Assembly (NCBI GenBank): GCA_023512835.1 | Contig: CM042089.1 | Coordinates: 54,803,427 to 54,867,426, forward strand | DNA from: Taxillus chinensis | Lineage: Eukaryota > Streptophyta > Magnoliopsida > Santalales > Loranthaceae | Length of the DNA: 64,000 bases | Direction of reading: 5' to 3' | Shown here: piece after piece, positions 57,747 to 64,000 of the stretch | Layout: every line of letters starts with the position of its first letter | How positions within the stretch are numbered: the stretch's first letter is position 1 | The notes under the pieces: generated by a model | The model's input: the letters and a program-made list of their open reading frames with translations, nothing else | Databases searched by the model: none | Told to the model about the DNA's origin: nothing | Position numbers and translations under genes: made by a program

Positions 57747-58094
57747 CTTCATTGCATGCCTTGTGTTTCATTTCAACTCTACTACCTATGCATGAACAAT
57801 AGTATGACACTAATAATGCTCATTTAGTTTTTCCATAATACTTAGAGATGCCTAAGTGAGATTCACAACCTCTTACTACGGGTAATTGATAAACCACGTG
57901 GATGAGATTTGCTACCTTTAAACCTGAGCATAAGACATGTGTGATAGTTTCTCATGAATATTCATAAGTCAAAATAGTTGATTGAGTGCAATTCCATCTC
58001 TTATTCATTGATATGATATACCCATATCCATGCTATTCTTTTTGAGCATATATTACTTGTGTGGCACTACATTCATCAACTAGCAGGAACTATT
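57747..58094 (+). other. Post-pol spacer of copia element B, first part
   Basis: Non-coding, homologous to the minus strand of about 20280-20600 in element A. It ends at the CTATT duplication (58090-58094). Confidence 0.7.
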
Positions 58095-59517
58095 TGTTGG
58101 TCCCTAGGAGCCTAGAAGGGGGTGAATAGGCTCTTATCAAAAACTCTTTACTCACTCTTTAATACAACACTTATCGCGTTAAGAGATTAAATCAATGCGG
58201 AAGATAACCAGATAGTGGAAGTATTTTGTTTTATTATCAACTGATAAGTACAACAAAATAGAACAAGATTAAAGCTTGTGAAGCTTTTCGATCTACCCTA
58301 ACAACTCTCTTATACTCTGTTTACAGAAGACTCACACACGAGCCTTTATGATCTCTATGTGCTCTTGTACATACACACTTATATCAAACTCACGAACATC
58401 AACACTCTTCAATATAGAAGTGTTACAACATATATAGCACCATCCTTGAGAGACAACATTGGAACTTGTTCTTCCGAGCAATGTGCAGCATTGATTGTTC
58501 CTCGAAATTCTCTCTGCCTTGAATGCTACGGATATGGAGCTCAAGATCTTGGGTTTGTAAAACATAAGTATGTTTGCGAGTACCCAAGTGCAGTTAAAGT
58601 TGTGTCCACATATCTGTGTGATCCACGTGTAAGATGTTTTAGATTATCGATGAGTTTGTTTTACATCGGGACACAGTGAGCTGGTGACTTTGAATGTGAA
58701 GAGATAAGTTGAAGCAACGTCTACTTAATCCGACGTAAAGTTCCTTACTCTGTGTTAATGAAGCCCGGATCCTTACTCCATAACATTGGTTGCTTACTCT
58801 GTGTCAGTTTGGTACTGGAATCCTTATTCCGTGTCAACGCTTCCTTACTTCATATAAACGAGAAGTCCGGAGAGCTTACTCTGTATCAGTGCTTCCTTAC
58901 TCTGCATGAGTTCCTTACTTCATATAAGTTGAAAGGACCGGATGGCTTACTCTGTATCAGCATATCCTTACTCCGCATGAGTAAAAGGTCGGATTCCTTA
59001 CTTCGCATCTCTTTTCCTTACTCCGTGCGAATAAAGGACTCGGGTCCTTATTCCGCAAAAGTACTTCCTTACTCCGCATCTACGAAAGACTCAGATCCTT
59101 ATTCCGTGTCTTCTTATCCTTAATCCGCTTGAGTGGAAGACTTAGCTTTTTACTCAGCGAAGACTATCTTTTACTCTGTGCGACTTGTAGACTTGGATTC
59201 TTACTCCGCATCTATTTGACTTAGTCCGTTTAAAGTGTTAGGCACAGATTCCTTCGTCCATAGCTTTAAGTGATTAGTCCGCACAGATGATCCTTATTCT
59301 GTATGAAGTATAGACTTGGTTATTTACCAAGTGTTTGACGACACCCACTCTTGTTCGGATCAGGATTATGTATCCTATCCTTAGCTTTGCTCTCACGAGT
59401 GTAGGTTTAGATTAAGATCATATCTTCTGCAATCACTTAAGATAAAACAACCAAAGTCTCAGATCAAAGTACATATGGTTTTATCCGCATCATCCAAATT
59501 CTGAGCTTGATCCAACA
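58095..59517 (-). mobile_element. Solo copia-type LTR
   Basis: TG...CA ends (minus strand TGTTGGATCAAGC at the right end, GGGACCAACA at the left) with the 5-base duplication CTATT at 58090-58094 and 59518-59522. Near the left end it has GAAGGGGGTGAATAGG, like the G-run and GTGAATAGAC at the same place of the element A LTR. From about 58730 to 59330 it carries degenerate repeats of TCCTTACTCCGCATGAG. No internal region is present. Confidence 0.9.
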
Positions 59518-60654
59518 CTATTGTATCTCATGGTATCATTGGATGAATTGAAATGTTCCAAAATGATTAAATGCTTTGAGGATGACTAAGATTGTAGTAT
59601 TTGAGAATCTTAAAAAGCCTATTACTTAAAAGAGCCAACACCTTACACAAGAAAAGGCAAGGTGGAAAACGGCAAATCATGGAAAAAAAACAAAGAATTT
59701 AGATGTGTATATCTTAGGGGGAGTCCTCACTATTCCCCTCAATTGTTTTACTTTCAGAGTAATAGTTGGAGTATTATATCAATGTATCAAAAAAGAAAAC
59801 TGTCTTGAGCTCTTTTAGTATGAAAAGTTCATGAAGAAGCCCTCACAAATTGTGCTTCACAAAAGAAAATGACAACTCACACAGAAAAGTAAATATTCAT
59901 GCTCCAAACTCTATGTACTTGTTGTAAATTAGATAATGATAGAGCATGTGTACTGATTCTCAATAGGGCCATCCTGTGTCCAGTCATTTATAGTGAACAG
60001 AAAATCATTGCAGGATCAGGGTTTGTGTTAAGATTTGGATGACCATGAACATACCAAACAGTGTAATCCTAGTTCTTGAATCAAACTCACATGCTGATAT
60101 GAGTGTGAGGCCTCTAATGAGTGAGTTTTGCTGAGACTTGTGAGTTGTGACTTATGAAACCAAGACTGAATTACCACACATGTCTAGCAATGGTTTACTG
60201 GATGCTATGTTAACATAGTGATTAATATCTTGCATAAAGATTTTTGTGATGATACCCTTACACATCGCTAAGTAGAATGGAAAAGTAAATGTGCATGAAA
60301 CAGTTTCCATACATGTAATCCAGGTAATGTCATTGAAAGAATCCAAGTTTCCATGTGCTTGAGTAATTACAGCTTACAACACTATTCATCATGCATGATT
60401 TTATGTGATATATCATATGCTTCACATTCGTGTTGTGATGTCAAGGTCTATAGAAACCCATTCCAGTCACTGAATCCCAAATTGAATAGAGAATCAAATG
60501 CATCGAAGAGCTGCTACCTCGACGACTACTGCCTCAGAGATCCAAAGCTCAGAGAGTCAAAGCCTCGGCCAGGCACAACTTCGAAGCAACACAGTCCCAT
60601 TAGTTAAAGAAGTTGAACTTTAGTGCACGCCCGTACTCATGCCTCGAAGACATG
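59518..60654 (+). other. Post-pol spacer of copia element B, second part
   Basis: Non-coding, homologous to the minus strand of about 19200-20270 in element A, including the conserved TTAGGGGGAGT at 59714-59724. It ends at the ACATG duplication of the next LTR (60650-60654). Confidence 0.7.
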
Positions 60655-62416
60655 TGATAATGTGCATTTATGCCGTTATTTTAGTGTATATTTAGGGCAT
60701 TAAAGAGCATGACTAGAGCTTAATTTACCCACATTTCATAGATATTTGCTCTAACCCCTTAGGAAGATACTGTTTGTTCTAGATGTGTGTTTTTGAGTTG
60801 TTTTGGTAGGTTTTTAGGTGATTCCTTCTCAAACAAATCAGCTAGATCATCTTGTCTACTCAAGATGAAGCTTGTGGCAAAATATGAGCTCAAAAGGAGG
60901 CATTTTGAAGGCTACAAGCGACAAGGCTGCAAGAGGCCTCTTCACATACTCAGTGCTGAGCAAGAATGTTTTGATTTATTTGACCATGAAGATGACTTTA
61001 CCAATATCACATGTAGAAGGTAAAGTTGCTCCAAATGATTCTCTTTATCTCCCATAAAAATTTCAAAGTAAAAGGACAACAAAAGTTTTTGCACATGATA
61101 TTGGGATTTGATTTTTTTGACCTAGTAGGAGGCTTCATATGATATCACGTGCAAAACAAACGTTTCTCCAAATGATGCCATCTACCTCTCAGAAACATTT
61201 TAGATCATTTGGAGGTGCACGTGATATGGCCATTGTCACGTGCATTATCACGTGCACCCATATTTTTGCACAATGGCCTTTGTTTTGTTATGCTGATGAC
61301 TTTTCCCTAAAGACCCTTGTCCAAATTCTGCTTGGTTTGAGTGCTATTAAGGTTGGAAGGAAGAATGGATGTCACTTACCAAAACTACGCCGTTTTGATA
61401 AGTGACAATAGCTGGCGTTTAGGGCACACCTTATGCATGACCTGCAGCCCTATATAAAGGGGGAAACACATCTTTTCTAAAGGATATAACATCATAGGGG
61501 GATGCCTAGGGTTCTTCGTCCACCTTGGAGGAGAGGAGAGCAAGGCTAATGGCTAGAGAAAGGATTTCAGGGGCAGAACATGTTTTGCAAGAGCTGGACT
61601 TGAAGAGATCAAACACTACTGCATACTCTGGAGATTAGGGCTGGAGACAGTGACCATCTATCTCTACCCCCCTTTCTGTTCATGGGTTTGTGGATTATTA
61701 TTGAGATTATTTTGATTATTATGAGTGTGTAATTCTCTTTTCTAGGGGAGCAATGTAGCCCCCTTATGTTGTTGTGACGATTTTATGAATTCTGGGTTTG
61801 TTAATTGTTAATTTCATGTTTTTATGAATCTGTTCTTCATCTTTTAATATCTAGGGTATACACCTGGGTTTTCTTAGCTTAGTCTAGGGTAGACATGAGA
61901 TTCATGACATGCTTATGATTGGTGTGACCATTATCCTCTTGTATGTGTGATATACTGGCTGTGTATGCCACTGCTATGATCACCATTCAAGCAGTCAACA
62001 CTTAGAAGGTTTGACAATGACCATTTGCAGTGCCTTGGTTAATATATACCATGATGTCATCAAACCAACTCCAAAGAACCATAAAATCAGTAGCAGCAGC
62101 ATAGGGAGGTGAACTTGTGACCCAAGAACCTCAATCCCTTGGTATCAATTCTGAATTTCTGTTATCTAAAAATTACAAAAAACAAAATAAAAATTAGTTC
62201 TTAGTTTAAAAGTTTACTAGTTTACCAAAACAATTTAGAAAACATTAGTAAATCAGCGATTTGATCAGACTTTTATCCAAGCAATCTCTGTGGGTTCGAC
62301 CCCTTACTTGCTACTACACTGTGGAAAGCATCTAGGGATTAAAAAATATTATTTGGCATGGATTTAAACGACATTAGCTAAACTCTGTTAGAGAGAGGTT
62401 AAAAATCTGTCTGTCA
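60655..62416 (+). mobile_element. TGATAA-type solo LTR, copy 2
   Basis: TGATAATGTGCATTT ... ATCTGTCTGTCA with the 5-base duplication ACATG at 60650-60654 and 62417-62421. It shares the landmarks of copy 1, including GGGGAGCAATGTAGCCCC (61745-61762). A dyad with 13-base perfect arms (GGTGCACGTGATA at 61214-61226 and its complement at 61246-61258) encloses a further half-site. The promoter block is at 61379-61458. No coding region. Confidence 0.85.
61379..61458 (+). promoter_or_regulatory. LTR promoter of TGATAA-type copy 2
   Basis: Near-palindrome CCAAAACTAC / GCCGTTTTGA at 61379-61398, followed 53 bases later by TATATAAA at 61451-61458. Confidence 0.55.
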
Positions 62417-62805
62417 ACATGTAAGCAAGTCACTGTACACTTAAATTCAAAATACACCGACATAGTGGTGACGTGCACTTTTGCCTTGAGTACACCAACA
62501 AATGGATTCGAAAGATAAAAAGTCAAGTCATAATAGAGAAAGATACAGATCCTGAAGACAAACCATCACCTCGCTTGGGGCTTCTTTGGTACACTTCCCT
62601 CCATCATATAAAAGCCACATTTAGAGGCAAAGGCTAGGTATGTTCATCACTTCTTACACCTTCGAACCCTAACCCTAGCTCTCTCTCTCTCTCTCTTCGA
62701 CCCTTGTTTCTCTCTCTCTCTCTCTTTGCTCTGACCATCTTCGAACCGGACATCTCTCTCTTCATGTCTCTCTTTCTCTCTCTAACCTCATGGTAGGGCC
62801 AAGTT
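62417..62805 (+). other. Leader and first codons of the third ORF of copia element B
   Basis: Homologous to the minus strand of 18719-19105 of element A (AAGTCACTGTACACTTAAA, then CGAACCCTAACCCTAG and CT microsatellites). An ATG at 62790-62792 lies at the place where element A's third ORF starts. It is cut five codons later by an LTR at 62806. Confidence 0.65.
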
Positions 62806-63212
62806 TGTAAGGACCCATATTTGAGGGGTTCTTGGAGTTAGCCTTGAGTAAGAGGCCTTGTTTTAGAGAATGAACATCAGCACAGTGATGTGCTCATCAA
62901 ATGGGGAATTTTAACTATGCTTGGGCTCGATTCGGAGTTCGAGGCCCTGAGGGGTATTTTGGGAATTTCACATGAATTAAAATATCTCAATTAATATATA
63001 TTTGAGTTTTATTTAAAATATGATTTGGGCTTAATTGTTGGGCTATAGAGCTTAGTGAAGTGGATTACAAAACCTTGGCCTTTGGGCTTATAGATGCTGG
63101 GCTTTAAACTAATCAAAACTACGTCGTTTTGATTATGTGGGAAAATATATAAAAACAAAAGGGCTTCAAAATTAGGGGATTCTCATTCCAAAACCCTAGC
63201 AGCCGTCACCCC

Positions 63213-63253
<41 letters not shown>

Positions 63254-63779
63254 TGCCAGAGAGGGAGACTGCCGAAAAGAGGGAGACACGGCCTGAGACG
63301 GCGAGGATGATCCAAGGCCGGCGATCCAAGGTTCCTACGGTAGACGAGAGCCCGGAGACGTGATTGCTAGAATACAACGACCAATTATATTCTCGATTTT
63401 GAGGTAGGGAGTTCGTGTTCATATTCATGCTTTCCTCTGAAAATTCTGGGTTTATACCCTCTGATATGAATATTGAGAATTCCGGGTTTATACCCATTGT
63501 TGTGATTACTGAGTTTGCTGGGTACGGATCTGTTATGATCCTATTCAAGTTGATGTTGAGTTTATGCCCCCACATGCATATGATGATTGATTGTGAGGTT
63601 TCCAGTATATCTAGATAGTTAAAAGTGAATAAAATAATCTGGGATGGTCTGGATGGGTAGGTTGATATGAGGGACATAGCTGGAGTTGAAACCAGGCTAT
63701 GTACCCTAACTTTAGAGTCTAATAACTCACAATTTAAAAAGAATTTGAGAGAGGTCTTTTAGAGAAAAGTGATTAAAAC
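62806..63779 (+). mobile_element. Gypsy-type LTR, 5' part (interrupted at 63780)
   Basis: Starts TGTAAGGACCCATATTTGAG, close to the element 3 LTR start (including ATGATGTGCTC...CAAATGG and GAGGCCCTGAGGGGTATTTT). It differs in having an ACGT palindrome (63111-63134) close before TATATAAAA (63146-63154), and a GA microsatellite at 63213-63250. It is a related but separate family. The far end lies outside the window. Confidence 0.8.
63111..63154 (+). promoter_or_regulatory. LTR promoter: ACGT palindrome next to a TATA box
   Basis: The halves AATCAAAAC / GTTTTGATT enclose TACGTC. The TATA box follows 12 bases later, the tightest spacing of the set in the window. Confidence 0.6.
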
Positions 63780-64000
63780 TGTTGGATCAAACCTAGAATT
63801 TGGATGATGCGGATCAAACCCAATGTAATTTGATTTAAGTTGTTTCATGTTTATTCTAAGTCTGTGCAGAAGATAAAACTTTAATCCGGACCTACTCCTG
63901 TAAGAGCAAAGTAAAGGACAGGATATATAATCCTGATCCGGATCATCATGAGTGTTGTCAAACACTTGGTAAATAACCAAGTCTTCATCCAGAGTAAGGA
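63780..64000 (+). mobile_element. Copia-type LTR, same family as 58095-59517, cut by the window edge
   Basis: Starts TGTTGGATCAAACC. It aligns with the reverse complement of the right end of 58095-59517 (TTTGGATGATGCGGATCAAACC, then CAAACACTTGGTAAATAACCAAGTC). Only its first 221 bases are in the window. Confidence 0.8.

Larger units (their letters stand above)
37283..62805 (+). mobile_element. Copia element B, Sirevirus-like, same family as element A (incomplete, heavily nested)
   Basis: It runs on the plus strand: LTR remnant, primer site at 37596-37607, gag, protease, integrase, RT, RNase H, spacer and the start of the third ORF at 62790. Protein segments match element A throughout with many more stops. 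It is interrupted at 39111, 47150, 58095, 60655 and 62806. The 3' LTR and most of the third ORF are not in the window. Confidence 0.85.

Overview
This window looks like nuclear heterochromatin of a eudicot plant. It consists almost wholly of LTR retrotransposons nested in one another. I found no host gene, rRNA, tRNA or CRISPR array that I could support. The plant assignment rests on three things: chromodomain Ty3/gypsy elements of the Tekay/Del type, Ty1/copia elements resembling Sireviruses (long LTRs, a third ORF after pol, a TGGTATCAGAGC primer site), and LTR promoters carrying the ACGT palindrome common in plant U3 regions. The species cannot be named from the sequence.

Layout. Bases 1-226 are the end of a gypsy-type LTR cut by the window edge, and 227-1238 are unclassified debris. 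From about 1239 an LTR of the copia family (plus strand) starts. Copia element A (minus strand, 2228-36731, target duplication AATAA) is inserted into it, and it resumes at 36737-37282. Element A was itself interrupted three times. Tekay element 1 (4173-13282) sits in its 3' LTR. A 2.4-kb solo gypsy LTR (15752-18196, target duplication CTTCT) sits in its third ORF. Tekay element 2 (22390-31157) sits in its pol, and a deletion has removed the outer end of that element's right LTR together with part of the copia integrase.

From 37283 to at least 62805 lies copia element B. It belongs to the same family as A but runs on the plus strand, so A and B are a head-to-head inverted pair. B is interrupted by a composite LTR-like insertion (39111-43321, duplication AGTGA, itself containing a TGATAA-type LTR at 39787-41295), by full-length Tekay element 3 (47150-57197, duplication ACATG), by a solo copia LTR (58095-59517, duplication CTATT), and by a second TGATAA-type LTR (60655-62416, duplication ACATG). 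Another gypsy LTR at 62806 lands a few codons after the presumed start of B's third ORF. It is in turn interrupted at 63780 by an LTR of the same family as 58095-59517, in the opposite orientation.

How the parts work together. Each full element carries gag, protease, reverse transcriptase, RNase H and integrase in the order expected for its superfamily: PR-RT-RH-INT-chromodomain in the gypsy elements, PR-INT-RT-RH in the copia elements. All copies are broken by stops, frameshifts or deletions, so none looks autonomous now.

The most notable signals are four. Copia element A has a third ORF ending in what looks like a Ulp1/C48 SUMO-protease-like domain. Repeated 11-13-nt dyad modules of changing sequence occur in LTRs of unrelated families. 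An ACGT palindrome recurs next to the TATA box in several LTR families. TCG-rich degenerate repeats are shared by copia and gypsy LTRs. Coordinates of insertion ends were read by eye from target-site duplications and should be accurate to a base or two where a duplication is stated.
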